Assembly (NCBI GenBank): GCA_963846505.1
Contig: CAWJWD010000001.1
Location: forward strand, 62,001-126,000
Length of the DNA: 64,000 nucleotides
DNA from: JACVRW01 sp963846505
Lineage (GTDB): Bacteria; Actinomycetota; Thermoleophilia; Solirubrobacterales; Thermoleophilaceae
Direction: 5' to 3'
This document shows, piece after piece, positions 54,256-63,708 of the stretch. A program made the position numbers and the translations under genes. The stretch's first letter is position 1; the number at the start of each line of letters is the position of its first letter. The notes under the pieces are model-generated. The model was not told where the DNA came from. It did no database searches and saw only the letters and a list, made by a program, of their open reading frames with translations.

Positions 54256-54939
54256 CTAAACGCTTGGGGAGGCTGGATGTTGCGTGTTTTCCACGCCATC
54301 ACCTCGATGTGTCAGCCAGACCACCCCCGCCCCCAAGGCGAACGCGATCGGGTGCTCCATGTCGTACCAACCGAACGCGATCGTCAACAGACCGAGGAAG
54401 CCGACGGCGCCGCCGACCACCGCGACGCGATCGGCGCTGGGGCCAAGAGCGAAGCGATGCGGCGCCCGTCCTCGCAACACGTCCGTCCGCGGCCTTCGCC
54501 GCGCCAACAGGCCACTCGCGAACATCGCTCCGACGCTGCCGGCCAGGACACACGAGACGCCGTAGTCCGGATCGTCGGCGACGCGCTCCGCCGCGTCCGA
54601 GCCGAGTCCAGCCGCGACGCCGATGACGCCGTAGGCAAACAGCGCGGACACCACGTGCGCGCATAGCACCGCGAGCCACCAGACCCGCGGACCCTCCCGC
54701 GCGATCACGAACGTCGCAACCACGCCGACAAGCACCACCTGCAGCACCGGCAGCGCACCGTCCACGTCGAGCGCGCTCGTCAGCAGCAGCCACAGACGTC
54801 CGTCGGCCACATCCTTGGCACTCGAGTGCACCGACGAGCCGAAGTTCCAAACCGCCACCAGTACGAAGTAGCCGGCGGCGAGCAGCGTCAGGACGCGATC
54901 CACCCACGCGCCCCTGCCGGTGGCTGGCCTGCCTGTCAT
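54256..54939 (-). CDS. Integral membrane protein of unknown function
   Basis: 227 aa, ATG at 54939. Five to six hydrophobic segments, for example VLTLLAAGYFVLVAVWNF, VLQVVLVGVVATFVIA, VSCVLAGSVGAMFASGLL and VAVVGGAVGFLGLLTIAF. The arrangement with DYGVSCVLAG recalls rhomboid-like membrane proteins, but no Ser-His dyad motif (GxSG) is visible, so proteolysis is not claimed. No functional neighbour stands out. Confidence 0.68.
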   Translation of the reverse strand: MTGRPATGRGAWVDRVLTLLAAGYFVLVAVWNFGSSVHSSAKDVADGRLWLLLTSALDVDGALPVLQVVLVGVVATFVIAREGPRVWWLAVLCAHVVSALFAYGVIGVAAGLGSDAAERVADDPDYGVSCVLAGSVGAMFASGLLARRRPRTDVLRGRAPHRFALGPSADRVAVVGGAVGFLGLLTIAFGWYDMEHPIAFALGAGVVWLTHRGDGVENTQHPASPSV

Positions 54940-55076
54940 CGCCTACACGCTATGCATCGGCGACGACGTCGATCGGGCTGCTTGACCGCGATTCCACGCG
55001 CCCATGGCGTGCCGATCTCATGTCTCGAGGCCGCCTCACGCGATCGTCGCCGTCGTGATGACACATAGATAGCTGA

Positions 55077-55105
55077 TTGCTTATCTTCCAATAGTCAGAT
55101 AATCT
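55077..55105 (+). promoter_or_regulatory. Promoter of the foldase lipoprotein gene at 55114
   Basis: TTGCTT (55077-55082), 17 bp, TAATCT (55100-55105). The expected transcription start is only one or two bases before the ATG at 55114, suggesting a leaderless mRNA. Confidence 0.5.
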
Positions 55106-55113
55106 CGTTCGCT

Positions 55114-56235
55114 ATGCGTTGTGCAATCAGAACTGCTCGTTTCCTCGTACGCCGGTCGGTGAGGAACATCCCCCTCCCTTCGCCCTGGATCGCCCTGATG
55201 CTCGCAACCAGTCTTCCGCTCGCAGCGTGCAGCGACGACGCCCCGGACACGCAGACGAGAGGTTCCTCGCCCTCGACCTCTCAGGCAATCGCGAGGGTCG
55301 GCGATGCGAGCATCTCGCTGGCCCAGTACCAAAGACGCTTGCGAACCGCAGAGCGGACCTATGCGCAAAGCCGCGGCGTCTCCGGCTCCAGGTACTACGT
55401 GCCGCCCAACTTTCGCATCTGCGTCGTAAACCGGAGAAGACTGGGCTCCGACCGCCCGCAGGCAACCGACTCCATGGTTCGGGCACAGTGCCGCCGGAAC
55501 TATGAGTACCGCAGGAGTTCCACGCTTAGCACCATGATCGAAGACCTGTGGATCAAGCAGGAAGCGAGCACCCAGGGTCTCGCGCCCCCAAGCGACCCGT
55601 ACGTACGGGCCTTGGCGTTTCCCGCTCGGCTAGCACGACGGACCGTCGAAGCAATCGACCGGCAGGAAATATCCGAGTCCGCGATCGCGCGCTACTACCG
55701 GACGCACCGACGGTACTTCATCACGCCCGAGCAGCGTGTGGCACGCGCGATCGTGAGCAGTACCCCCGAGCGGGCGCGGCAAGCGAAGCGTGCGCTCGAC
55801 GAGGGAATGGGCTGGAACGCAGCCGCACGCTCGTATGGACAGCCTGGGATCGGCTCCGAGCCTCAGCGCCTCGCGGGCAGCCGCAAACTCTTCGACTTCG
55901 GCTTGCGCGCTCCGTTCTTTGGCGCCCGCAGAGGCGTCGTCATCGCTCCGGTGCACGCCCAGGCCGGCTGGTACGCGCTTCAAGTTCGAGCCATAGAGCC
56001 ACCCCGCTTGCTGTCGCTCGCCGAGTCGCGTGGTGCGATCGCGACCTTCCTAGCCGAGCGCCGCCACAATCAAGCTGCGATCGACTACTGGAGTCGAGTG
56101 CGCAGGACCGTCAGGGCTCGCACGGTGTGTCTCGTGCGCCTAACGGTCCCTGAGTGTCGCAACGGGTCTCGCGACGACTTCGATCCCGATGGGACAATCT
56201 TCACGCAGCGAGTGAAGAAACCGTCATTGCCCTGA
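55114..56235 (+). CDS. SurA/PrsA-like foldase lipoprotein
   Basis: 373 aa from the ATG at 55114; there is no ribosome site, so either a leaderless start or a GTG 17 codons downstream. Lipobox LAAC after a long n-region (MRCAIRTARFLVRRSVRN). IARVGDASISLAQYQRRL is the chaperone-type opening; SAIARYYRTHRRYFITPEQRVARAI enters a PpiC-like part with GWYALQVRAIEPPRLLSL. The C-terminus TVCLVRLTVPECRNGSRD has C-x8-C. Ten bp from the convergent B4 gene. Confidence 0.8.
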   Translation: MRCAIRTARFLVRRSVRNIPLPSPWIALMLATSLPLAACSDDAPDTQTRGSSPSTSQAIARVGDASISLAQYQRRLRTAERTYAQSRGVSGSRYYVPPNFRICVVNRRRLGSDRPQATDSMVRAQCRRNYEYRRSSTLSTMIEDLWIKQEASTQGLAPPSDPYVRALAFPARLARRTVEAIDRQEISESAIARYYRTHRRYFITPEQRVARAIVSSTPERARQAKRALDEGMGWNAAARSYGQPGIGSEPQRLAGSRKLFDFGLRAPFFGARRGVVIAPVHAQAGWYALQVRAIEPPRLLSLAESRGAIATFLAERRHNQAAIDYWSRVRRTVRARTVCLVRLTVPECRNGSRDDFDPDGTIFTQRVKKPSLP

Positions 56236-56245
56236 CGGGCTGTCG

Positions 56246-59200
56246 TCAGCCACGCTTTCGCTTCGCTGGTTGCCGACAGGGAGTCTTCAGCGTCGTAGCG
56301 CGATCGGAGGCTTTGCCGTTCTGACCGTCGATCTGAACGCTGGCCACCTGAGCACGGCGACAGACGTTCGTGCCCGAAACCGTGAGGATGCCGTTGCGAC
56401 CGCCCTCGAGGTTGAGCTCGAATCGAGTTACCGGCGCGTCGGGAATCGTGTCGAAGGTGCTGACCAGGCGGTCTCCGGACACATGGCTCGTGCCCTTGAT
56501 GTTCAACGCGATGCCCTGCCCGCGCAATGGGATCACCAACATCGGCAGCGTCCGAATCGGGCGTCCCGACCTCGGATCGATGCGGACGTTCTTGACGAAG
56601 TACACCGGTGCGGTGAGTGGCTCGTCGAGAAGGGGCGTAGCGGCCCGAGCGCGCCCGACGATCGATCCCCGCGGACAGGTGGGTTCGACCTTCGTGCCAT
56701 CCTTGAACTCGCACAGGGCCTGGGCGTTCTCGGGATCGAGCGCCAGCGACAGCGGCAGCTTGACGGACACTCGCCTGAGGTTCGCATCTCCGCGGCGCTG
56801 AAGCAGCGTCGCCTTGACGCCGGGATGAGTGCCGTCCTTGGTTTGCTTCCTGCCGGTCAGGGCAATCCGCAGCTTGGGCGCGAGCGGCAGCGCGGCGCAG
56901 TTGCCCGCACCAAACGCGGCCGTGGAGGAGAACACGGATCCGTCCGGCCCCGCAAACAGGGCCAACAGCGACTTCTGCGCGCAGGACGTCGGATTGAGCA
57001 CGAAGTCTCGGCGGTTCACCTCGACGAAGAGACGCCGCATGCGAACCGGAACGCCCTTGACGATCGTCGGCAGGGGATCGGACACCACGGAGACGTGTGC
57101 GTCGATCGGATCGACGATCAGCTGCTGGCGTACGACGACGGTCCCGAGGTCGAAGGGGCCGGCCTTCGCCGGCACAGCAACGGCCAGCCCGAATGGACCT
57201 CGCTTGTAGGGCCCGGTGAGATAGACGCCCCCCTGCAGGTAGAAGGGGTTCGTGCCCGGACCCGCACCGACCGTGACGGTCCCCACCCGCGACGCCTCTG
57301 GGCAGACGCCGGCGTTCGCGGCGACATCGGCGCACCGCGGGACTCCCTTCAGAGTTGCGAGCAACCCGCGTGGCATGCGCAACGAGAGGCCGCTGACGAC
57401 CTGCTGGCCATCTGCGCGGTCGGCACGCAGCACGAAGCTCGTATGGCGGCCGGCACGATTGTCGGTGACTCCTGCCCTGAAGGTCGGGGCAAGCGGCTGC
57501 GTGCCCGGGCAGTCGACCGTGAGGTCGCTGGTCCGGTCGACGACGGCGCCCGACCACGACTCGAGGGTGGCCTTCACCGACGTGGTGCCGCATGCGAGTG
57601 GCGTCGCCAGCGACGCCCGAGCGCCGCCGTATAGCCGCAGCGAAATGCTGGAGACTGGGACTTGAGGATTGTTGTCGAACGTGGTCTCGATCCTCCCGGT
57701 GGACGGATCGACGCGAATCTGTCCTGGCAACTTGACGCGTACCCCGCGCTCTTCGCTGTTGAGCGCGAGGAACATCCGGAACATCCGCCCCGACGACGGG
57801 TCATCCGACTCCTGGGTCCCGACGTAGACCCCGCCCTCCAGCTTCTCCTTCAACAACGGGGTGGTCGCGACTACCGTGCCGATCTTCGACCCGTTCGGGC
57901 ACTCGGCACCCAAGAGCGTGCCGACCCGAGATTGCCCATCGGAGCACCCCTCCAAGCCGTCCGCGGAGCTCGGCGACACCGACCAGCCCTCGGGCAACGT
58001 CACCGTCGCGCGCTTCAGGTGGCCGGTGGCCAGGCCCGTGGGGTTCGCCAGCCCGTCCTGGGGGAAGTCGAGATCGACCGACAATCCGGCGGGCGCATCT
58101 GCCTTGGTGGTGTCCGCCCGTACGTCGAGCGACGGATCGAACGGCACCCGCTCACACCCATCCGGGCCCTGGGGTGCACCCCACTGAGAAGGCGGCAGTG
58201 GAAGTCCGGGCGCCAGATGGCTGACGAAGCTCGCGACACCCGATCCGCCCGTCCACGAGTCCACGCGCAACCGCGTCTCCAGTCCGGTGCCGGGGGGAGT
58301 GCACGCCGTTGGATTCGTGAGGAACGCCTCGGGCTTGACGTCCGCCGAATGCGGGGCGTTCCACGGCTTCGCGAAGATCGCGAAGGGATCGCACTCCGGC
58401 AACGGCGCGCCTTCCGGCCACACGTTCCCCTCGGGCACGCCGGGATTGAAGAAGGCGAGGCAGCGGCGTTTGTCGTGGCTGTGATCGGCCGGAACGCCCC
58501 ACAGCGTCACGGTGCTCGCCAGCACCGACTTGACCTCGTTCGCGTTGCGGGTGACCACGCTGACTCCATAGTCACCGTCGCTGCGAACGACGGCATCCAG
58601 GATCGCCTTCTGATCGGTGAAGCTGAATCCGAACTGTGCCGGGACGCCCGGCGGCGGCTCCAGATTGAACACGGGCCCGACGAACCGCCTGAGCTGTCCC
58701 TCGGTGAGCGTCACCGTGACGTCGGCCGTCCCGATGATGGTGTTGATCGGGCAGAAATCGTTCGGATCGAAGTCGCCCTCGCCCGCCTGCTTGTTGCTGG
58801 GAATCTTCAGCGTCTTCGCGCACGTCGGCATCGCCGAGGGGTTTCCAATCAAGCCGGCCGGCAGGTCGACCCGCGCGTCCTTGAGGTTGCCACCGTCGGC
58901 AACCGTCATGCCGTGAGGTCCAAGCACCTTGTTGAGCTGTAGCGTCACCGAGGCCGAGTCCGGGTGGCCGGCGGCCTGCGTGTAAGCAGCTCCCGTCGGA
59001 TCGGAGAGCGCTCCGTCGAAGGTAGCAACACCAAAGTCCGGCACGGCACTCGCTCGAATCAGGCTCTGGGTGCTCGCCGGCTCGGCCGCGCCGCCGCCCG
59101 ACAGCTCGACCGTGGTCGTGAGAGCGCCAGAAGCGCCGGGGTCGACAGCCGCCACGATCACGATGTCCTCGATCGCCGCTTGACCAGCTGCGATGGGAAA

Positions 59201-59572
59201 CGAGGTCTCGCAGCGTAGTTCAGACGCCCCGGCTGGATCGGCGGGCAGGCAGGACCAGGTGAACGGCGGCGACCCAGGCAGAGCGCCCTCGACCGACACG
59301 CTGGTAACGCCGGCCGGAAGCGCAACGTCGAAAGCTACGGGGCCAGCGCTGTCGGAGTCTCCGATGTTGCGGGCGGTCAACCGATGGCGGAACGTGGCTC
59401 CCGGGGCGACGCGATCCGGGGAAGACGAGATCACACGCCACGCAGGCCCGGCGGCATCCGCTCGAGAGGGCGCCGCCACCGACGTGCTCATAGCCACGAC
59501 GAGAGTCAGGGCCAACCCTCCCCACGCCCGGCCGGACGTCCAGCGACCCTTCATCGGCTTCATCCGGCTCAC
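56246..59572 (-). CDS. Large secreted surface protein B4 (family B) with an extra N-terminal domain
   Basis: 1108 aa, GTG at 59572 overlapping the C4 stop (GTGA). Signal peptide to SRADA, then a domain of about 130 residues absent from B1-B3: WRVISSSPDRVAPGATFRHR, LTARNIGDSDSAGPVAFDV and LPAGVTSVSVEGALPG resemble DUF11/CARDB-like beta-sandwiches. From DFGVATFDGALSDPTGAAYT the family sequence runs: QAAGHPDSASVTLQLN, VDLPAGLIGNPSAMPTCA, LTGPYKRGPFGLAVAVPA, AGPFDLGTVVVRQQLIVDP, FVLNPTSCA and TNVCRRAQV to TPCRQPAKRKRG. Function unknown; exported. Confidence 0.88.
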   Translation of the reverse strand: MSRMKPMKGRWTSGRAWGGLALTLVVAMSTSVAAPSRADAAGPAWRVISSSPDRVAPGATFRHRLTARNIGDSDSAGPVAFDVALPAGVTSVSVEGALPGSPPFTWSCLPADPAGASELRCETSFPIAAGQAAIEDIVIVAAVDPGASGALTTTVELSGGGAAEPASTQSLIRASAVPDFGVATFDGALSDPTGAAYTQAAGHPDSASVTLQLNKVLGPHGMTVADGGNLKDARVDLPAGLIGNPSAMPTCAKTLKIPSNKQAGEGDFDPNDFCPINTIIGTADVTVTLTEGQLRRFVGPVFNLEPPPGVPAQFGFSFTDQKAILDAVVRSDGDYGVSVVTRNANEVKSVLASTVTLWGVPADHSHDKRRCLAFFNPGVPEGNVWPEGAPLPECDPFAIFAKPWNAPHSADVKPEAFLTNPTACTPPGTGLETRLRVDSWTGGSGVASFVSHLAPGLPLPPSQWGAPQGPDGCERVPFDPSLDVRADTTKADAPAGLSVDLDFPQDGLANPTGLATGHLKRATVTLPEGWSVSPSSADGLEGCSDGQSRVGTLLGAECPNGSKIGTVVATTPLLKEKLEGGVYVGTQESDDPSSGRMFRMFLALNSEERGVRVKLPGQIRVDPSTGRIETTFDNNPQVPVSSISLRLYGGARASLATPLACGTTSVKATLESWSGAVVDRTSDLTVDCPGTQPLAPTFRAGVTDNRAGRHTSFVLRADRADGQQVVSGLSLRMPRGLLATLKGVPRCADVAANAGVCPEASRVGTVTVGAGPGTNPFYLQGGVYLTGPYKRGPFGLAVAVPAKAGPFDLGTVVVRQQLIVDPIDAHVSVVSDPLPTIVKGVPVRMRRLFVEVNRRDFVLNPTSCAQKSLLALFAGPDGSVFSSTAAFGAGNCAALPLAPKLRIALTGRKQTKDGTHPGVKATLLQRRGDANLRRVSVKLPLSLALDPENAQALCEFKDGTKVEPTCPRGSIVGRARAATPLLDEPLTAPVYFVKNVRIDPRSGRPIRTLPMLVIPLRGQGIALNIKGTSHVSGDRLVSTFDTIPDAPVTRFELNLEGGRNGILTVSGTNVCRRAQVASVQIDGQNGKASDRATTLKTPCRQPAKRKRG

Positions 59573-62500
59573 CTGCCCTTTCCCCGCCCGGTCGCCGCGA
59601 GTGCGATCGACAGCGTCCTCGGCTCGTCCGCATCCGCGAACCGCACGCGCAAGGCCACCCTCAGGCGGCCAGATCGAAGTAGTTGCCTGTGCCCGGCTGC
59701 CGAGAGCCGCAACGGAAGCACGACCTTCCCGGCACGTCGTGCCCGCTTGGCGGCCGCGAGCACCACGCGTGCCCGCTCGCCCACCCTAGCCATCCCGCGC
59801 GCAGTCACACGCCCGGCCTTGTTGACCCGCACCGCAAGCGACACGCTCTGGCCCGCAACCAGTGCACGGCGCTGCTTCGCGGTCAGGCGCGAGACCGCAA
59901 GGGACGCACGAACCTTCGCAGGCAGGTCACCGGCTGCTGCCCCCCCGGGAACCGGGAGCTCGGGAGCAGTCGAAAACGGTTTGCGACACTGGTCGGCCAC
60001 ACAGGGCGGCGGGGGCTTTACGCTGGGAAAGCCCCCGTCGACCCGAGCGTCGTAGATGTCCACCTGGTCGTCGACGTCGCTGCCGACCAGTCGCTCCCGC
60101 GTCGTGAAGAAGACATCGGTCCCATCGGCGTCAGCGTCGACGAACTCCGCGCCGTCGACCGCCTTGCCCGTGGAGATCAGGCTCAGCTCGCCATCTGCCC
60201 ATTGATAGACGTCGGACTTGGCGTTGGTGTCCTCAAGGACCAGCGCCTCGTCCGTCTCGAAGAAGACCCGCTTGCCGTCCGCCGACAAATTCCGCGGCAG
60301 GCGGTAGGGAGCGTGCGGGCCTTGAACGGGTCGGTAGAAGAGCCGCGCGTCCGCCTGCGAGGCAGACCCCAGCGGGGTGCACGACACACAGGTAAGACGA
60401 TCGGCCGTCGCGTCATACAGGTACAGCTGCTTGTGTCCTCCGTTATCGGCTGCCGTCAGTCGCGCACGGGACGCGAACAGCAGATGCGACCCGTCGGCGC
60501 TCAGGCGCGCATCGCGGAACTGCACGCCGGGCGCGTCGCGGATGACGCTCCAAACCCCACCGTCGTCGCCGAGCGCCGCCACATGGCGCACCCCCGCCTC
60601 GGGAGTCCACAGATAGAGATTTGCTCGACCCCGTATTCCGCCCGGCGCGAGCTCTCCCGTGGCGACGAAGTAGACGTGCGAGAGGTCGTCGGCAATGGCG
60701 GCGATGCCCAGGACACCGCCGCCGCCAGGATCGCCAGTCGTCAGGTCGGTCAGCCGCTCCCCCGGCGCAGCAAGCGCGTTCCAGAGATACAGGTCATCCG
60801 CAACCCCCCCGGAGCAGCCGCTGTCACAGGCGGTGGCGTCTTCGGTGAGTCGGCGGTTGCTGGTGAACAGCGCGAGCGACCCGTCGTTGGCCTTCGCTCC
60901 ACGGAACACGGCAGGTTGGACGGTCGCGGGATCGCCGGCTCGCTCGGACACGGACACGGCCTCGGTGGACGTTCCGTTCTCCCGCACGTACAACGGCGCG
61001 CCATCGCGGATCCCGTCGATGAAGTAGACCCGCTTGCCATCGTCGGAGACCAGGTTGTCGCCAGGGAAGTAGCGTCCTGCGTCGCTGATCGATCCGTTGC
61101 TCGCTCCGGCCTGACCTTCGACGGCCGGCTCGCCGGAGGGCAACTCGCTGACGAAGCTCACCTGCCCGTCATTCCAGGCATAGACTGCGACCCCCGCGCT
61201 AGAGGACCCATCCGGCGTCAGTTGGCGCCCGACCGATTCGAACACGATATGGCGAAGATCGGGCGAGGCTGCGGCGAAGCGGAAGCGCTGATCGGGAGTC
61301 GGAGTGGTCGGTGGAGGCGGCTCGGTTGGAAGCGGATCGCTTGGCATCGCCAACAACTCGTAGCTGGATGCGGCACCTCGGTTGTCCTGCAGATACAGGC
61401 CCCAGGAACCGCCCAGTAGGGAGGCCGCGGCCGGGACGATGGGGGCATTCGTGCTCACCACGGCCCGCGACAGGTCATCCGACAACAACCAGATGATCGG
61501 CGTGAGGATGCCGACGCTCGGATCGGCAGCCACCGGCGGGTTGATCCCCCGGGTCGTCCAGCTAGTGCTGCCACGCACGCTGCGGTACTGCCCGTGCACC
61601 GCGCCGCTGCCTATTCCAGCGAACTGGGCATCGGCCGAATAGGCGACGACGTCACCGGACACGGCCGCCCCCGACGTCGACGTTTGTCCGGGATTGGGAA
61701 GGTTCCGATCGACGTCCCCGCCGTTCTTGTCAAGGGGGGACACCATCTCGTAGGCGCGACCGGGCGGCGGAGCGGGCAGGGCAGAGCGAGTGCGGAAGGT
61801 GTGATCGGGACCATTGGTCGTACCGGCCTCGTTGATCGCGACCACCCGGAAGTGGTACACGGTGGCCGGATCGAGCCCCTCGACCAGCTCCTGAACGAGC
61901 ACGAAGGCATTGCCGGCACCGATGTCGACGTTCTCGCCAGTGGGCACTCGAGAGCCATACGCCTCGGTCCGGCCATACTCGAAGTAGTAGGACGTCGGGG
62001 AGTTCTGTGGGTTCACCTCGCTGGCGAGCCACGCCGCGGTATCCGTGCGGTTGCCCGCACCCAACCGGCGCACCAGCGGCGACGCCAGGGTCGTGCTGAA
62101 CGTGGTTTCGGAACTCGTAACGCTCGCCGCGTTGAAGGCCTTTGTCGCCACCAGGCGCACTCGGTACTCCGTATTGGGCTCGAGGCCGGTGGCCGCCTGG
62201 CTCACGGCGACGTCCGACGTCCCGCTGCCGATGGAGACGTCGCTGGAAGGGACCGCCGTCCAGTTCCCCCCGTCGGTCGAGTACTCGAAGTGGTAGCTCG
62301 TCGTGGGAGGCCCCTGCGGATTGATCGAACCGTTGAACGTCGCTCCAGTCGCCGTGACCTCGGTGACCGGGCTGATCGAGGCAGTTGGAGCGGCCACGTC
62401 ATCCACCACCATTACTTGCCGACCGAACCGGTCCGACGCATAGATGCGCCCGGTGGACGACCGCACCGCGAGACCCGCCACGGCGAAGCCGGCATCCCCG

Positions 62501-63465
62501 GCGTGCAGGTCGACTCCCGCGCCGTCGGCGGCGACTTCGACGATTCCCTTGCTGCTGAAATCGCTGTTGTAGGCCGCGATGAAGACGTGATCACTTGCCG
62601 GGTCGATGGCCAGGTCCGGGTTGTCGGCCACGTTCGCGACCCCGGAGCCGAACAAGGAATCGAACGTGCCGGCCGCACTAAAGCGCTGGACGCGGAAGTT
62701 GTCGGTATCCAGCACGTAGAGACGCCCGAGCGAATCCACGGCCACGCGACGGGGGCGCAAGAACTCGCCTTCACCGGAGCCGCCAGCCACCGTCCCGATC
62801 TGCGATTGATAGACGCCGGCGCTGCTGAAACGCTGGATGCGGTTGTTGTCGGTGTCGGCGACATACACGTCCTGCGACACAGGGTCCACCGCCACGCCCT
62901 GCGGAAGGTTGAACTCTCCGTCTCCGCTGCCGGCGCTACCAAACTGATCTAGGTATGCACCGTCCGCGCTGAACTTCTGGACGCGCGCGTTCAAGTTGTC
63001 CGCTAGGTACACCGAGCCGTCTACCTGATCTACGGCTATCTGCGGAGACACGGGCGCAAAGTCGGACGATCGCTCGGCCAGGAACGAGAACTGGCCCTCG
63101 CCCGAGCCCTGAGTGCCCGCTCCGCAGACGGCGGTGCACACTTCGAAGGTCTCCGCGCCAGTCGCTACGCCCCAACCCCACGCGCCCAGAAACTCACCCG
63201 CAGCGGAGAATCGCAGTATTCGCTGCCCTCCAACACCACCCTCCGTGGCGGCATCGACGACGTAGACGTCGCCGGAACCCTGATTTACCGCAACGCCGCT
63301 GGCCCCCGTGAACTGGCCGGGACCCGTGCCAGGTCCGCCCATGGTCTCCAAGACTGCTTTTCCCGCGCTCGCAACCGATACGCCACCCACCAGGGAGACC
63401 ACGCACATGGCGCCCACGGCAGCGGCAACGAGAGCCGAACGAGACCACACAGCGCACCCAAACAT
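59569..63465 (-). CDS. Secreted NHL-FN3-PD40 propeller protein C4, first gene of operon 4
   Basis: 1298 aa. I use the ATG at 63465 (MFGCAVWSRSALVAAA), which follows GAGGAGAGG; the frame is open nine codons further. Signal peptide to SVASA. NHL propeller about residues 35-345 (DVYVADTDNNRIQRFSSAG, GSVYLADNLNARVQKFS), two FN3-like modules (FNGSINPQGPPTTSYHFEYS; WLASEVNPQNSPTSYYFEYG), then AYEMVSPLDKNGGDVDRN and a PD40 propeller with RERLVGSDVDDQVDIYDARV and CVADQCRKPF. The end is an Ala/Arg/Val-rich beta domain (KRARRAGKVVLPLRLSAAGH). Intact version of C3. Confidence 0.9.
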   Translation of the reverse strand: MFGCAVWSRSALVAAAVGAMCVVSLVGGVSVASAGKAVLETMGGPGTGPGQFTGASGVAVNQGSGDVYVVDAATEGGVGGQRILRFSAAGEFLGAWGWGVATGAETFEVCTAVCGAGTQGSGEGQFSFLAERSSDFAPVSPQIAVDQVDGSVYLADNLNARVQKFSADGAYLDQFGSAGSGDGEFNLPQGVAVDPVSQDVYVADTDNNRIQRFSSAGVYQSQIGTVAGGSGEGEFLRPRRVAVDSLGRLYVLDTDNFRVQRFSAAGTFDSLFGSGVANVADNPDLAIDPASDHVFIAAYNSDFSSKGIVEVAADGAGVDLHAGDAGFAVAGLAVRSSTGRIYASDRFGRQVMVVDDVAAPTASISPVTEVTATGATFNGSINPQGPPTTSYHFEYSTDGGNWTAVPSSDVSIGSGTSDVAVSQAATGLEPNTEYRVRLVATKAFNAASVTSSETTFSTTLASPLVRRLGAGNRTDTAAWLASEVNPQNSPTSYYFEYGRTEAYGSRVPTGENVDIGAGNAFVLVQELVEGLDPATVYHFRVVAINEAGTTNGPDHTFRTRSALPAPPPGRAYEMVSPLDKNGGDVDRNLPNPGQTSTSGAAVSGDVVAYSADAQFAGIGSGAVHGQYRSVRGSTSWTTRGINPPVAADPSVGILTPIIWLLSDDLSRAVVSTNAPIVPAAASLLGGSWGLYLQDNRGAASSYELLAMPSDPLPTEPPPPTTPTPDQRFRFAAASPDLRHIVFESVGRQLTPDGSSSAGVAVYAWNDGQVSFVSELPSGEPAVEGQAGASNGSISDAGRYFPGDNLVSDDGKRVYFIDGIRDGAPLYVRENGTSTEAVSVSERAGDPATVQPAVFRGAKANDGSLALFTSNRRLTEDATACDSGCSGGVADDLYLWNALAAPGERLTDLTTGDPGGGGVLGIAAIADDLSHVYFVATGELAPGGIRGRANLYLWTPEAGVRHVAALGDDGGVWSVIRDAPGVQFRDARLSADGSHLLFASRARLTAADNGGHKQLYLYDATADRLTCVSCTPLGSASQADARLFYRPVQGPHAPYRLPRNLSADGKRVFFETDEALVLEDTNAKSDVYQWADGELSLISTGKAVDGAEFVDADADGTDVFFTTRERLVGSDVDDQVDIYDARVDGGFPSVKPPPPCVADQCRKPFSTAPELPVPGGAAAGDLPAKVRASLAVSRLTAKQRRALVAGQSVSLAVRVNKAGRVTARGMARVGERARVVLAAAKRARRAGKVVLPLRLSAAGHRQLLRSGRLRVALRVRFADADEPRTLSIALAATGRGKGR

Positions 63466-63588
63466 GAAGCCAGTCCTCTCCTCGCCAAGCAACGCCTACT
63501 GCTCCTCCAAGTCACTGAAGGCCCAGGCGCTTCAGCACTGGACCCGTCCAACTCCCCCGGCTAACAGGACGCTACGAGCCTTGGCGGA

Positions 63589-63617
63589 ACCATAGACGAA
63601 GGCGTTTTCAGTGTCAA
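63589..63617 (-). promoter_or_regulatory. Promoter of the C4-B4 operon
   Basis: TTGACA (63617-63612), 17 bp, TATGGT (63594-63589). The spacer contains AAAACG and ends CGTC, as in C3. Confidence 0.7.
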
Positions 63618-63679
63618 CACCACCGCCGTTGCCGATCGGTGCAACAAGCGAGCGGGTTGCTAAAGGCTTCATACTTTGA

Positions 63680-63708
63680 TTGTTTTTTGTCGTTCGGTCA
63701 GCTATTGT
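63680..63708 (+). promoter_or_regulatory. Probable promoter of A8
   Basis: TTGTTT (63680-63685), 17 bp, TATTGT (63703-63708). Divergent from C4, with 62 bp between -35 boxes. AAAGGAG at 63731 lies 138 nt before the start. A run of short G/C-T repeats (CCCTCTTT, ACCCTCTTT) fills 63780-63830. Confidence 0.48.

Noticed and set aside
54256..54939. Rhomboid protease
   Set aside because: Overall helix pattern is suggestive, but no GxSG serine motif or matching histidine is visible.
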